Program-made: the position numbers and the translations under genes
NCBI RefSeq assembly: GCF_947495145.1
Contig: NZ_CANLXP010000010.1
Location: forward strand, 62,001 to 126,000
Length of the DNA: 64,000 nucleotides
Direction of reading: 5' to 3'
Source of the DNA: an uncultured Arthrobacter sp.
GTDB taxonomy: Bacteria > Actinomycetota > Actinomycetes > Actinomycetales > Micrococcaceae
The notes under the pieces: model-generated
The model's database searches: none
Told to the model about the DNA's origin: nothing
What the model saw: only the letters and a program-made list of their open reading frames with translations
Shown: positions 39,301 to 49,410 of the stretch, in pieces
Position numbering within the stretch: the first letter of the stretch is position 1
How the letters are laid out: the number at the start of each line of letters is the position of its first letter

Positions 39301-39338
39301 CAACGTATTTATGCGAGCGATCAGCTCAAAAAGGACGC

Positions 39339-39566
39339 TTAACCGATTCGGCGGGTGCCGCCGTCGTCCCCTTCATCGTCAAACTGGTCCGCGTATTTGT
39401 CCTCATACGCCGAATAATCCGGCTCGACCGGATCATCATGGCGGGAGGCGCGACTACCGGTCGCCTTAAGCTCGCGCTGAAGCGCCGAGTAGTCCGTGGA
39501 CGGGCTGAAATACTTCATGTCCCGTGCCTGCTTGGTGGCTTTCGCCTTCTGACGGCCGCGCCCCAT
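39339..39566 (-). CDS. DUF3073 small protein
   Basis: This 75-residue protein has the DUF3073 pattern MGRGRQKAKATKQARDMKY then YSALQRELKA and an acidic tail (QFDDEGDDGG). The family is actinobacterial and of unknown function; the basic start and acidic end suggest nucleic-acid or ribosome contact, which is a guess. A strong ribosome site (GGGGG) precedes the ATG. It is commonly next to purM in this group. Confidence 0.9.
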   Translation of the reverse strand: MGRGRQKAKATKQARDMKYFSPSTDYSALQRELKATGSRASRHDDPVEPDYSAYEDKYADQFDDEGDDGGTRRIG

Positions 39567-39840
39567 GGCGTGACCCCCTTTTTGCGTCGATCCGGAGGTG
39601 GTCGCTGTGGCCTAAAACAAAGGCGCAACGAGGCCCCGGAGTATCCGGTCAATGTGTCGTCTCTATAGGTTACATGGTTTCTCGGGTCCGCGATGCGGGC
39701 GGCCCCGGACCCGATTCGGCATTGCGCGGACAGTTCTTCGCCCTCCATGCGGAGAAGCCCCGTTGTTGGCTAGAGTCGTGGGGTAATTTGGACGAAAGTC
39801 AGCCCGTCACCGCGGCGGGCACACGAGGGAGCAGTTCACT

Positions 39841-41379
39841 ATGAGCGATCAGCCGGACAAGCCGGAGGATGGCGATTCCGCCGCGAATGAATCGGCCACA
39901 CCGGAACCGGACCTCCTCAAGGCTGACGAGGTTCATCTCTCCGATCCGGATGTATCCGCCGACGCCGTCGAGCCGACCCTCAGCACTTCGGCCGAAGAGG
40001 TCCAGCTGAGCGAGCCGTCCCTCGAGGCGGCAGAGATCAGCGACGACGCGGCCAAGGCTGCCTCGCTGGAGGAAGCTGCTGCAGAAGCCGAACTGGTGGC
40101 GCAGGAGGCCGAGGAGGTCGGAACCCTCGTGGCGGGTCCCCGCCCGACAGAGGATCCGGCAGATGCCGCTGCGCCCGCGGGCACGGCCCCGGCGGGCGGT
40201 GCGGCCGGTGACGGGACGGGCAAATCTGGGGCGACCGGCGGATCTGACGCGACGGGCGGATCTGGGGCGACCGACGGATCTGACGCGACCGACGAGACGG
40301 TCGACAGTGAGAGTGCTCCGGACAGCGCTTCCGAAGAGGCGGGCGCATCGGACGCCGCTGTGCACGAGCCTGACGAGTCTGAGGAGACGGACGGTTCCGC
40401 CGGCGAAGATGCTTCCGCGGGGCTGGCAAGCTTCGCCGTCTCAAGCGATGACCCCGGCTGGACCGGTACGGCCCAGGAGCAGTCACGCTGGGATGCACTG
40501 TTCGAAGCCGGGCAAGCTGGCACAACAGCCGAGACGGAAGACCAAAGAACCGCAGCGCAGGCTGCTCCGGAAGCAACCGAAGTGCCCGAGGCTCCCCGAG
40601 CAACCGACGCATCCGACCAGGCCGAAGCGACAGGCTCAGCCGAAGCTGTGGAAGCAACCGCGGTTCCCGAAGCAACCGAACCGGCCGGAGGCTCGGCCGC
40701 CCCTGAGGCGCCCTGGGCGCAGCCCTTCCCTTCCCCGCAGCCGCATGCACCCGCAAGCCCCGTGCCGCCCATCGGCGGCCCCTACGGCCTCCCTCCGGCA
40801 GCTCCGGACGAGCCTGCGCCCACCCGCATCCGTGCCCGCTCCGTTGGCCGGTCCTCCCGCGGGTCGAACAGGAAAAAGCTGATCATTCTCGGTGTAATTG
40901 GCCTGGCTGTGATAGCCCTGCTGATTTTCGCGATCACCGCCATTGTCGGCGCACTGCGTTCAGACGATGCCGACGCCGGCTCCTCCCCCAGTACCACGCC
41001 GGGCGCTGACGGAATCATCGCCGAGGGCGTCTCTCCGCTCGAGCTCGGGGCTGGAGCCTGCATACTCGGCTTCGACTCGACGGACCTCAGCGCTGACGTC
41101 ACTACCGTGACCTGCACCACTCCGCACAACGCCCAACTGTTGGCGACCACCAGCCTCCCCGAAGAAGCGGAGTTCCCCGGGGAGACCGCCCTGAACGCCA
41201 GCGGTGATGATTTGTGCAACGCGGTGACGATCGACGAAAACGCAGCCGCCGAATACACCAGCCTTACGCTCACCCAGGTCACACCGACGTCGGGAACCTG
41301 GGCGGAGGGCGACCGGCGTATCGACTGCTTCGTGGTGTCCGACGAGGACAACATCACCGACACCCTACTCACGGAGTAA
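39841..41379 (+). CDS. Septum-formation family membrane protein with long acidic N-terminus
   Basis: This 512-residue protein has a 340-residue acidic, Ala/Glu/Ser/Thr-rich N-terminal region, a single membrane segment (about 345-372) and an outer C-terminal domain (LELGAGACILGFDST through CTTPHNAQLLATTSLP) of the Septum_form/DUF4190 type. The two cysteine pairs in that domain could form disulfides. An 18-base repeat (40225-40296) encodes SGATGG-like hexapeptides in the linker. The acidic half is on the cytoplasmic side if the topology is N-in. A good ribosome site (GAGGGAG) precedes the ATG. Confidence 0.8.
   Translation: MSDQPDKPEDGDSAANESATPEPDLLKADEVHLSDPDVSADAVEPTLSTSAEEVQLSEPSLEAAEISDDAAKAASLEEAAAEAELVAQEAEEVGTLVAGPRPTEDPADAAAPAGTAPAGGAAGDGTGKSGATGGSDATGGSGATDGSDATDETVDSESAPDSASEEAGASDAAVHEPDESEETDGSAGEDASAGLASFAVSSDDPGWTGTAQEQSRWDALFEAGQAGTTAETEDQRTAAQAAPEATEVPEAPRATDASDQAEATGSAEAVEATAVPEATEPAGGSAAPEAPWAQPFPSPQPHAPASPVPPIGGPYGLPPAAPDEPAPTRIRARSVGRSSRGSNRKKLIILGVIGLAVIALLIFAITAIVGALRSDDADAGSSPSTTPGADGIIAEGVSPLELGAGACILGFDSTDLSADVTTVTCTTPHNAQLLATTSLPEEAEFPGETALNASGDDLCNAVTIDENAAAEYTSLTLTQVTPTSGTWAEGDRRIDCFVVSDEDNITDTLLTE
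40225..40296 (+). repeat. Four tandem 18-base coding repeats
   Basis: Four in-frame copies of an 18-base unit encode S-(G/D)-A-T-(G/D)-(G/E) hexapeptides within the disordered N-terminal region of the septum-formation protein. Copies alternate GGG and GAC at the second codon, which suggests duplication of a 36-base dimer. Confidence 0.85.
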
Positions 41380-41390
41380 GTGCCCGGTTA

Positions 41391-43988
41391 TTACCCGGTG
41401 ACGCTGGCGACCGTCAGCCCTTCAGCGCCGTCCGCAGCGCGATCCACGCGCACCTTGTCCCCGTCGTTGATGCCGCCGGACAGGAGCCCGCGGGCGAGCC
41501 TGTCGCCGATCTCCCGCTGAACCAGGCGGCGTAGCGGGCGTGCGCCGTAGGCCGGGTCGAAACCGGTCAGTGCCAGCCACTCCCGTGCCGCGTCCGTGAC
41601 GTCGAGCGTGAGCCGACGTTCCTGAAGCCGGGCACCGAGGGCGTGCACCTGAAGATCAACGATCTGTGACAGCTCCTCCAGGCTCAGCGCGTCGAACATG
41701 ATGATGTCGTCCAGCCGGTTCAAGAACTCTGGCTTGAAACTCGCGTTCACCACTGACATGACGGCATCCCTGCGGGCCGGCTCATCCATCGTCGGGTCCA
41801 CCAGGAATTGCGAACCGAGGTTCGACGTCATCACCAGAATGACGTTCCGGAAGTCAACGGTGCGTCCCTGACCGTCGGTCAGCCGGCCGTCGTCGAGCAC
41901 CTGCAGGAGGATGTCGAACGCCTCCGGGTGCGCCTTTTCCACCTCATCGAGCAGCACCACACTGTAGGGCCGGCGTCGCACCGCCTCCGTGAGCTGTCCC
42001 CCTTCCTCGTAGCCGACGTACCCGGGAGGTGCACCGACCAGCCGTGCCACTGCGTGCTTTTCCGAGTATTCGGACATGTCGATGCGGATCATGGCGCGTT
42101 CGTCGTCGAACAGGAAGTCGGCGAGCGCCTTGGCGAGCTCGGTCTTGCCGACACCGGTGGGGCCGAGGAACAGGAACGACCCGGTGGGCCGGTCTGGGTC
42201 CGAGATTCCGGCCCGGGCACGGCGGACAGCGTCAGAAACCGAGGCCACTGCCTTCTTCTGGCCGATCAGGCGGTTCCCGAGGTTCTCTTCCATGTGCAGC
42301 AGCTTCTGGCTCTCGCCCTGCAGCATGCGGCCGGCCGGGATGCCGGTCCATGCGGAGATGACCTCCGCAATATCGGACGCAGTGACCTCCTCGGCGACCA
42401 TGAGCTCCGGCGAATCAGCTGAGCGTTCCTCCTCGGCCTGCGCTGCATCGAGCTCCCGCTGCACCTGCGGTATCTCGCCGTAGAGAATGCGGGAAGCGGT
42501 CTCGAAATCACCCTCGCGCTGGGTGCGTTCCTGCTGCGAGCGCAGCTCATCCAGCTTTGCCTTCAGATCACCGATGCGGTTCAGCCCAGCCTTCTCCGCT
42601 TCCCAGCGGGCGTTCAGGGCAGCGAGCTGCTCCTTGCGGTCCGCCATGTCGGCGCGCAGGGCCTCCAGTCGCTCCACTGATGCTTCATCGGACTCACCCT
42701 CGAGCGCCAGTTCCTCCATGGTGAGCCGGTCGACGGCGCGGCGCAGCTGGTCGATCTCTTCCGGTGCTGAATCGATCTCCATCCGCAGCCGCGACGCCGC
42801 TTCATCCACTAGGTCGATCGCCTTGTCCGGTAGCTGCCGGCCGGTGATGTACCGGTTGGACAGCGTTGCGGCCGCCACCAGCGCCGAGTCCGCAATGGAA
42901 ACCTTGTGGTGAGCCTCGTAGCGTTCCTTGAGCCCTCGGAGGATGCCGATGGTGTCCTGGACACTCGGCTCGCCAACATAGACCTGCTGGAAGCGGCGTT
43001 CAAGTGCTGCGTCTTTTTCGATGTTCTCCCGGTACTCGTCCAGCGTGGTTGCACCGATCAGGCGCAGCTCACCGCGGGCCAGCATGGGCTTGAGCATATT
43101 CCCGGCGTCCATGGAACCCTCGGATGCGCCTGCTCCGACGACGGTGTGCAGCTCGTCGATGAACGTGACGATCTGACCGTTGGATGCCTTGATCTCCTCC
43201 AGAACGGCCTTGAGCCGTTCCTCGAACTCACCGCGGTACTTTGCACCGGCGATCATCGACCCCAGGTCGAGGCTGATCAGCGTCTTCCCCCGCAGCGACT
43301 CGGGCACGTCGCCGGCAACCATGCGCTGGGCAAGACCTTCCACGACGGCGGTCTTGCCGACGCCCGGTTCACCGATCAGCACGGGATTGTTCTTGGTGCG
43401 CCGGGACAGCACCTGCACCAGGCGGCGGATCTCCGTGTCCCGGCCGATCACCGGGTCGAGCTTGCCCGAACGTGCGATCTCCGTCAGGTCCACGCCGAAC
43501 TTCTCAAGCGCCTGAAAAGTGTTCTCGGGATCGGCGCTGGTGACGCGCCGGTCACCGCGCACGCCGGGAAGTGCCGCGACAAGGGCATCCCGCGACGCCC
43601 CTTCCTCCCGCAGAATCCTGCCGGCGGCACCGGAGTCAGCGGCGATGCCGAGAAGGAGGTGTTCGGTGGAGACATAGGAGTCTCCCAGCGACTCAGCCTC
43701 CTGCTGCGCGGCCGTGATGACCTGCAGCATCGGCCGGGAGAACTGCGCCTGCGCAACGGAGGAGCCCGACGACGACGGCAGCGCCTTGATCGCGGTGCTC
43801 GCCTTCACGCTGACGCTGTCCGGGCTCACACCGGCGGCTGTCAGCAGGGCTACCGCCACGCCGTCGCGCTGGTCCATCAGCGCCTTGAGCGCGTGCGCGG
43901 GTTCCACCTGCGGATTGCCCGCGGTGGAGGCATTCATAGCGGAAGCGGACAGTGCTTCCTGGCTCTTGGTGGTGAACTTGGTGTCCAT
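41391..43988 (-). CDS. clpB: ATP-dependent protein disaggregase ClpB
   Basis: This 865-residue Hsp100 protein has the Clp N-domain, a first AAA+ domain ([15 protein letters not shown]), a coiled-coil middle domain rich in Glu/Arg/Leu, and a second AAA+ domain ([15 protein letters not shown]). It dissolves protein aggregates together with the DnaK system, which is encoded at the right end of the window. The ATG at 43988 has a strong ribosome site (GGAGG) and gives the standard start [18 protein letters not shown] box 32-52 bases upstream indicates repression by HspR. Confidence 0.97.
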   Translation of the reverse strand: MDTKFTTKSQEALSASAMNASTAGNPQVEPAHALKALMDQRDGVAVALLTAAGVSPDSVSVKASTAIKALPSSSGSSVAQAQFSRPMLQVITAAQQEAESLGDSYVSTEHLLLGIAADSGAAGRILREEGASRDALVAALPGVRGDRRVTSADPENTFQALEKFGVDLTEIARSGKLDPVIGRDTEIRRLVQVLSRRTKNNPVLIGEPGVGKTAVVEGLAQRMVAGDVPESLRGKTLISLDLGSMIAGAKYRGEFEERLKAVLEEIKASNGQIVTFIDELHTVVGAGASEGSMDAGNMLKPMLARGELRLIGATTLDEYRENIEKDAALERRFQQVYVGEPSVQDTIGILRGLKERYEAHHKVSIADSALVAAATLSNRYITGRQLPDKAIDLVDEAASRLRMEIDSAPEEIDQLRRAVDRLTMEELALEGESDEASVERLEALRADMADRKEQLAALNARWEAEKAGLNRIGDLKAKLDELRSQQERTQREGDFETASRILYGEIPQVQRELDAAQAEEERSADSPELMVAEEVTASDIAEVISAWTGIPAGRMLQGESQKLLHMEENLGNRLIGQKKAVASVSDAVRRARAGISDPDRPTGSFLFLGPTGVGKTELAKALADFLFDDERAMIRIDMSEYSEKHAVARLVGAPPGYVGYEEGGQLTEAVRRRPYSVVLLDEVEKAHPEAFDILLQVLDDGRLTDGQGRTVDFRNVILVMTSNLGSQFLVDPTMDEPARRDAVMSVVNASFKPEFLNRLDDIIMFDALSLEELSQIVDLQVHALGARLQERRLTLDVTDAAREWLALTGFDPAYGARPLRRLVQREIGDRLARGLLSGGINDGDKVRVDRAADGAEGLTVASVTG

Positions 43989-44019
43989 GCTGGCCTCCTG
44001 CAATAGCAACATCAACTAA

Positions 44020-44040
44020 GTTGAGTGTACTCGACTCAAG
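44020..44040 (-). promoter_or_regulatory. HAIR operator (HspR-binding inverted repeat) upstream of clpB
   Basis: Read on the minus strand the site is CTTGAGT-CGAGTAC-ACTCAAC, matching the HAIR consensus CTTGAGT-N7-ACTCAAG at 13 of 14 arm bases. Its TTGAGT arm could also serve as the -35 hexamer of the clpB promoter, so HspR binding would block it. Confidence 0.9.
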
Positions 44041-44107
44041 TTAGTCGGCAATCCTCGTGAGCGCCCTTTTCACTGCAGGCGAACCACTGGCGGCCGCAAG
44101 CCTGCGC

Positions 44108-45106
44108 TCAGAGCTCCCTGCCTTTCGACACCCACGTCGGGTTGGCGCTCCGCTCCCCCACCACGAGGTCCGCTGCCGCGTCCAGCACATCGAAATCTGC
44201 CTCCGAAAGCGTGACGGAAACGGCACCAAGATTCTCGTCCACCCGCTCCGGCTTGCGGGTACCTGGAATCGGAACCACCGGCAGCCCGAATTTCCGACCC
44301 TGCGCCGCAAGCCAGGAAAGCGCCACCTGCGCGGGCGTCGCACCGACGTTGACGGCCACCGATTGGACCGCTTCCACCACGGCGGCATTGGCGTCCATCG
44401 CGTCCGCACTGAATCTCGGCACGCGATGACGGAAGTCCCCCGCGGATAGCGACTGAACCTGCACAGTGCCGGTGAGGAAACCCCTGCCGAGCGGCGAGTA
44501 GGGCACGAAACCGACGCCAAGTTCGGCAGCCCTGGGCACAACCTGCCGTTCGACATCCCGGCTCCAGATCGACCACTCACTCTGCACGGCAGCGATAGGG
44601 TGCACGGCATGGGCGGCGGCAAGCTCATCCGCCGTCACCTCGGATAGTCCCAGCTGGCGGACCTTTCCCGCCGCGACCAGTTCTGCCATGGCTCCGACCG
44701 TCTCTTCAATCGGCACGGATGTGTCACGCCGGTGCATGTAGTAGAGGTCGATGACGTCCGTCCCCAACCGCCGCAAACTCGCCTCGGCTGCTGTCCGGAC
44801 ATACTCCGCATTCCCGCGGACACCGGTGTACCCGGCGGCCGGGCTGCCCTCGATACCGAATTTGGTGGCAACTTCCACGTCGTTCCGTCGGCTGGCAAGC
44901 AACCGGCCGACCAGCTCCTCATTGCTTCCCGCACCATAGACGTCAGCCGTGTCGATGAACGTCACGCCTGCATCCACCGCGTGGTGAAGGGTCTTCAGGG
45001 CCTGTTCCTGATCGAGACCGCCGTACACCTCGGTCAGCGCCATGCCGCCAAAACCCTGTGCACTCACGATGAAGCCGGCTGCCAATTCAATTCGGGAAAG
45101 GGTCAT
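44108..45106 (-). CDS. Aldo/keto reductase
   Basis: This 332-residue NADPH-dependent oxidoreductase has the AKR catalytic tetrad in FIDTADVYGAGSNEEL (Asp, Tyr), VATKFG (Lys) and YYMHRRDT (His), and the phosphate-binding end VVPIPGTRKPERVDEN. It is closest in pattern to the AKR13/IolS-like group. The substrate is unknown. It is read in the same direction as clpB but separated by 119 bases and the HAIR promoter. Confidence 0.9.
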   Translation of the reverse strand: MTLSRIELAAGFIVSAQGFGGMALTEVYGGLDQEQALKTLHHAVDAGVTFIDTADVYGAGSNEELVGRLLASRRNDVEVATKFGIEGSPAAGYTGVRGNAEYVRTAAEASLRRLGTDVIDLYYMHRRDTSVPIEETVGAMAELVAAGKVRQLGLSEVTADELAAAHAVHPIAAVQSEWSIWSRDVERQVVPRAAELGVGFVPYSPLGRGFLTGTVQVQSLSAGDFRHRVPRFSADAMDANAAVVEAVQSVAVNVGATPAQVALSWLAAQGRKFGLPVVPIPGTRKPERVDENLGAVSVTLSEADFDVLDAAADLVVGERSANPTWVSKGREL

Positions 45107-45196
45107 GCCTCCGATGGTATTCCGCTGACTGCCCTCCGGACAGGTATGCGCGGCATATGTGGGTAAACCGCCAGTCCGGGAAGCGCGTGGGCAATA

Positions 45197-47188
45197 ATGG
45201 AGCCCATGGGGAAAACCAATCTGACTTCTGTCCTGACCATTGCCGCATTGGCGCTGACGCTGACCGCGTGCACGCAGGACGGTCCCACCGCAGAAGATGC
45301 AGCAAACCGTCTCGCCGAGGGCCTGACGAGCGGGGATCTGAGCGGCGTCGCGTTCTCGTCCGCGTCCGCTGAGGACGCCTCGGCAGAGCTCGAAGAAATC
45401 ACGGCTGCGCTCGACCCCGCGTCGCCGACCGTGACCGTGGCCGGCGTGGAATCAACAGGCGAAGACACTGCAACGGCCCAGCTCAACCACGTCTGGGACG
45501 TCGACGAGATCGACAGCGACTGGACCTACACCACCACAGCGGAACTCACCCTGGTCGATGATGCCTGGCAGGTGGGCTGGGCCCCCTCCGTGGCGGTTGA
45601 CGGCCTGGGGCCGGATGCCTCGCTTGCCGCCTCCCGCACAGCCGCCGAACGTGCCGAGATACTCGGTGCTGGAGGCGAGGTCCTGGTCACCGACCGCCCC
45701 GTCATCCGGATTGGCATCGATAAAACCCGCATTGAGACGCCGGAGCTCGAATCCTCGGCCGCAGCCCTTGCCGAGCTGGTAGGCATCGACCCGGCGGCCT
45801 ACAACGAACAAGTGATCAACGCCGGGGCGCAAGCCTTCGTCGAAGCGATTGTCCTGCGGGACAACGAGGAGCGCCCCGTCTCGGACGACGAGATCAACGC
45901 CATCCCCGGGGCATCGGGCATCCCGGACACCATGTCGCTGGCTCCTACCCGCACCTTCGCGCGTGAATTGCTGGGATCGGTTGGCCCGGTTACCGCCGAG
46001 CTGGTGGAACAGTCGGAGGGGCGGCTGGAGGCAGGCGACGTCGCCGGGCTGTCCGGGCTTCAACTGCAGTATGACCAGCATTTGGGTGGCACGCCGGGCA
46101 TGGTCATCGAGGCCGTGACCGGGGAAGGTGAGACCCGTACCAGCGAGGTCCTGTTCGAGAAGGCACCCGTTCCCGGAGAACCGCTGGAGCTCACCCTGGA
46201 CCCTGCGTTGCAGACGCTTGCGGAGGACGTTCTCGCGGAGGAACCTTCGGCCTCTTCGATTGTTGCCATCCGGCCCTCGACCGGGGAAATCCTTACCGCG
46301 GCGAACGGGCCCGGAAGCGAAGGACTGCAGACCGCGCTCCTCGGCCAGTACCCGCCCGGGTCCACCTTCAAAGTGGCCACCTCGCTCGCCCTGCTCAAGA
46401 ACGGCTTCACCCCTCAAACCCCCACCAGCTGCCCGGAGGAGCTGGTGGTCGAAGGCCGGGCTTTCAACAACGTGCCCGGCTATCCCGCGCAGTTCACCGG
46501 GGAAATCCCTCTCCTGCAGGCTGTCGCGCAGTCCTGCAACACCGGCTTCATCTCACAGCGCGATGTCGTCTCCCAGGAGGCACTGGCGTCGGCTTCCGCG
46601 GATCTCGGCATCGGAGTCAATGTTCCGATCGGCACCCCGGCCTTCTTCGGCTCGGTCCCAACAGAGGCGGACGGTACCGCACACGCGGCCTCAATGATCG
46701 GGCAGGGCGAGGTCCTCGTCTCTCCCCTGTCCCTGGCCATCATGGCTGCCTCGGTCGGCGCCGGGGAACGGGTGGCGCCCACGCTCCTGGCGGGAAGCGC
46801 GACGGAGGAGGCGCCGTCGTCGTCGGCTTCTGCTGAACCGACAACAGAGTCCGCAACAGAGGCCGCACCTGAGGAAACAACTGCGGAAACCATTGAGGCG
46901 CCGGCCCCAAGCACCCTGACCGCCGACGAGGCTGCAGCTCTTCGGGAGATGATGGGCGCCGTAGTCACAGTGGGAGGCGCACAGCTGCTCGCGGACATCC
47001 CGGGCGAACCGGTCCTCGCCAAGACCGGCACCGCCGAGTTCGGCACGGAGGATCCGCCCCGCACGCATGCCTGGGTGGTGGCGCTGCAGGGTGACCTCGC
47101 GGTTGCCGTCTTCGTTGAGGAGGGTGAACGCGGTTCCATCTCGGGAGGCCCGCTGATGGAAGAGTTCCTTGGCGGAGCCGGTCAGTAG
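45197..47188 (+). CDS. Lipoprotein penicillin-binding protein (class B, MecA-N/PBP2a-like)
   Basis: This protein of 663 residues has a lipoprotein signal (LTLTAC, Cys about 25), an NTF2-like MecA_N region (about 35-140), a PBP dimer domain and a transpeptidase domain with GSTFK (near 389), the SCN motif in QSCNTGFIS (near 443) and KTGT (near 607). Such proteins cross-link peptidoglycan and can have low beta-lactam affinity. An Ala/Glu/Ser/Thr-rich insert (about 533-573) lies before the KTG motif. The start may be the ATG at 45197 or the one at 45206; the second has GGAG only three bases upstream. Confidence 0.88.
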   Translation: MEPMGKTNLTSVLTIAALALTLTACTQDGPTAEDAANRLAEGLTSGDLSGVAFSSASAEDASAELEEITAALDPASPTVTVAGVESTGEDTATAQLNHVWDVDEIDSDWTYTTTAELTLVDDAWQVGWAPSVAVDGLGPDASLAASRTAAERAEILGAGGEVLVTDRPVIRIGIDKTRIETPELESSAAALAELVGIDPAAYNEQVINAGAQAFVEAIVLRDNEERPVSDDEINAIPGASGIPDTMSLAPTRTFARELLGSVGPVTAELVEQSEGRLEAGDVAGLSGLQLQYDQHLGGTPGMVIEAVTGEGETRTSEVLFEKAPVPGEPLELTLDPALQTLAEDVLAEEPSASSIVAIRPSTGEILTAANGPGSEGLQTALLGQYPPGSTFKVATSLALLKNGFTPQTPTSCPEELVVEGRAFNNVPGYPAQFTGEIPLLQAVAQSCNTGFISQRDVVSQEALASASADLGIGVNVPIGTPAFFGSVPTEADGTAHAASMIGQGEVLVSPLSLAIMAASVGAGERVAPTLLAGSATEEAPSSSASAEPTTESATEAAPEETTAETIEAPAPSTLTADEAAALREMMGAVVTVGGAQLLADIPGEPVLAKTGTAEFGTEDPPRTHAWVVALQGDLAVAVFVEEGERGSISGGPLMEEFLGGAGQ

Positions 47189-47198
47189 ACCCGGGCCG

Positions 47199-47603
47199 CT
47201 ACCTCAGCTGCTGCGGAAAGCGGGTGCCCGACGTCGGAACGATCTCCTTGCCCAGCGGCATCAGTGAAACCGGGATGAGTTTGATGTTCGCGATGCCCAG
47301 CGGGATGCCGATGATGCTGAGGAACATCGGGATGGAGGTCAGCACGTGCCCGATGGCAATCCACGCACCGGCCACCACAACCCAGATCACGTTGCCTACG
47401 GTGGAGAAAAAGTAGGTGCGCCCGCCGCGGTCCACTACTGAGCGTCCGAACGGCCACAGCGCGTAGGCGCCAATGCGGAAGGACGCGATCCCGAAGGGGA
47501 TGGTGACAATGAGCAGGCAGCAGACAATTCCTGCCAGGAAGTAGCCGATTGCCAGCCAGATTCCACCGAATAGAAGCCAGATGATGTTCAGGAGTGCGTT
47601 CAT
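47199..47603 (-). CDS. YccF-family inner-membrane protein
   Basis: This 134-residue protein has the YccF (DUF307) pattern: MNALLNIIWLLFGG, four membrane segments in two similar halves, FGIASFRIGAYALWPFGRSVV in part and MPLGKEIVP near the end. Function is unknown. The ATG at 47603 gives the family start; the frame is open upstream only because it runs antisense-like through the Arg-rich helicase tail region. It converges on the PBP gene with 10 bases between. Confidence 0.9.
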   Translation of the reverse strand: MNALLNIIWLLFGGIWLAIGYFLAGIVCCLLIVTIPFGIASFRIGAYALWPFGRSVVDRGGRTYFFSTVGNVIWVVVAGAWIAIGHVLTSIPMFLSIIGIPLGIANIKLIPVSLMPLGKEIVPTSGTRFPQQLR

Positions 47604-47681
47604 AGGTCTATTCTTCCCATCAGCGGCGTCGAAAAGCCATGAGGGGCTCCCCTGACTGGACCCGCATCGGCGCAGAAACAA

Positions 47682-47718
47682 CACTGCCCACCGGGCTGGT
47701 TCAGCTCGGTGGGCAGTG
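47682..47718 (-). terminator. Hairpin after the DEAD-box helicase gene
   Basis: Twelve-base perfect arms (CACTGCCCACCG and its complement) enclose a 13-base loop, 21 bases past the helicase stop on the minus strand. Further pairing AACA/TGTT extends the stem after one mismatch. Confidence 0.8.
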
Positions 47719-47739
47719 CTGTTGCGTTCGGCTTGCTGC

Positions 47740-49410
47740 TTAGCGGCCGCGGCGTTCGTTCGACGCCGGTGCGCCGGCTCGACGGGGACCGGCCCCCCGG
47801 GTGCCGGCGGGACGGCCTGACGACGCCGGCGCGTGGCTACGCTGTCCGGAGCCGGCCTGGGCTTTGCCCTGCGTGCCGGCACCGCGTGTGCCTGTTGCGC
47901 TGTGCGCTGCGACATCACCCGAGCGTGCAGGACGGGGACGGCGGGTACGGTTACCGGGGGCGGCGGGTGCGCCTTCACCGGTACGACGGCGCTCGCCGTC
48001 GGTTCCGAAGCGGGCAGCCTGCGGCTGGTCCTTGCGGCGCTCCGCACGGTTGCCCTCTGCACGATTACCCTGCGGGTCCGCTGCAACACGGCCGCGTCCT
48101 CCGCGTCCGCCACGGCCGCCCGCTGCGGGAGCGGCACGGCGGGCACGCTTGCGCTCAGCGTTCGCTCCGGTCGAGGAGCCACCACCGCGCGGGGTCTCGC
48201 GCTGGGCGAGAAGTGCGGCACGGGTGCGAGGGTCAATCTTCTCTGCAACGTCGCCGATGAGCTTGCCGACGAGCGGTGAGGTGGCTGACACGTTCTCGAA
48301 CGCGACGTTGACGCCGGCGGCCCTCATGAGCTTCTGCACCTCGCCCTTCTGCTCGGGCAGGGTGATCGTTACCACGGTGCCGTCAGAACCGGCGCGCGCG
48401 GTGCGGCCGGAGCGGTGCAGGTAGGCCTTGTGTTCGGTCGGCGGATCAACGTGGACCACAAGCTCGACGTCATCCACGTGGACACCGCGCGCTGCGACGT
48501 CCGTAGCGACGAGCACCCGCACGTCACCCGTGGAGAACTCAGCGAGGTTGCGGTCGCGTGCGTTTTGCGAAAGGTTGCCGTGCAGGTCGACGGCGGGGAT
48601 ACCGGCGTCGGTCAGGGTCTTGGCGAGCTTGCGAGCGTGATGCTTGGTGCGCATGAAGAGAACGCGCTTGCCGGTACCGGAGGCGAGCTGCACAATGAGC
48701 TGCTTCTTCTGCGTCTGATCGCCGATGAGCAGCACGTGGTGCTCCATGGTGGTGACCGAGGCCTGCGTGGTGTCCACGGAGTGGGTCAGCGGGTTCAACA
48801 GGTAGCGCTGCACGATCTTGTCCACGCCGTTGTCCAGCGTGGCGGAGAACAGCATGCGCTGGCCCTCGGTGGGCGTGGTGTCGAGGATCCGCTTCACGAC
48901 GGGGAGAAAGCCGAGGTCAGCCATGTGGTCAGCCTCGTCGAGCACGGTGATTTCGACCGACTCGAGCGTGACCAGCTTCTGGCGCATCAGGTCTTCCAGC
49001 CGGCCTGGGCAGGCGATGACGATGTCGACGCCGGCGCGCAGCGCCTTCTCCTGGCGAGCCTGTGACACGCCGCCATAGATGACGGTGGTGTTCAGGCCGA
49101 GTTCGCCGGCAAGGGGTTCAACGGTGGCATTGATCTGTGTGGCAAGTTCGCGCGTGGGGGCCAGGATGAGCGCCAGCGGGCGCCCGGGCTTGCGGCGGTA
49201 GGCCGCCTCCCGCTCGGCCAGGCGGGACACCATCGGCAGCGCGAAGGCCAGGGTCTTGCCCGAGCCGGTGCGGCCGCGGCCGAGTACGTCGCGGCCCGCG
49301 AGGGTGTCAGGCAAGGTCTTGACCTGAATGGGGAATGGTTCGGTGATTCCCTGGTCGGTGAGGGAACGGACCAGCGCTGTGGGCACGCCAAGCGCAGCAA
49401 AGGTAGTCAT
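47740..49410 (-). CDS. DEAD-box RNA helicase
   Basis: This 556-residue protein has the helicase motifs GRTGSGKT, PTRELATQ, VLDEADHMADLG, FSATLD, ATDVAARG and HRSGRTARAG. A low-complexity C-terminal tail of about 150 residues rich in Arg, Gly, Ala and Pro (with RGG repeats) follows and should bind RNA. Such enzymes help cold growth and ribosome assembly. The ATG at 49410 gives the usual short start before the Q-motif (GITEPFPIQ); an in-frame ATG at 49494 would add 28 residues that look less conserved. Confidence 0.93.
   Translation of the reverse strand: MTTFAALGVPTALVRSLTDQGITEPFPIQVKTLPDTLAGRDVLGRGRTGSGKTLAFALPMVSRLAEREAAYRRKPGRPLALILAPTRELATQINATVEPLAGELGLNTTVIYGGVSQARQEKALRAGVDIVIACPGRLEDLMRQKLVTLESVEITVLDEADHMADLGFLPVVKRILDTTPTEGQRMLFSATLDNGVDKIVQRYLLNPLTHSVDTTQASVTTMEHHVLLIGDQTQKKQLIVQLASGTGKRVLFMRTKHHARKLAKTLTDAGIPAVDLHGNLSQNARDRNLAEFSTGDVRVLVATDVAARGVHVDDVELVVHVDPPTEHKAYLHRSGRTARAGSDGTVVTITLPEQKGEVQKLMRAAGVNVAFENVSATSPLVGKLIGDVAEKIDPRTRAALLAQRETPRGGGSSTGANAERKRARRAAPAAGGRGGRGGRGRVAADPQGNRAEGNRAERRKDQPQAARFGTDGERRRTGEGAPAAPGNRTRRPRPARSGDVAAHSATGTRGAGTQGKAQAGSGQRSHAPASSGRPAGTRGAGPRRAGAPASNERRGR

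Noticed and set aside
42906-44006. A 366-codon open frame on the plus strand
   Set aside because: It is antisense to clpB and shows no protein family pattern.
47604-48248. N-terminal extension of the YccF protein
   Set aside because: The added residues are Arg/Pro/Ala-rich and come from a second frame of the helicase tail; the family start is at 47603.
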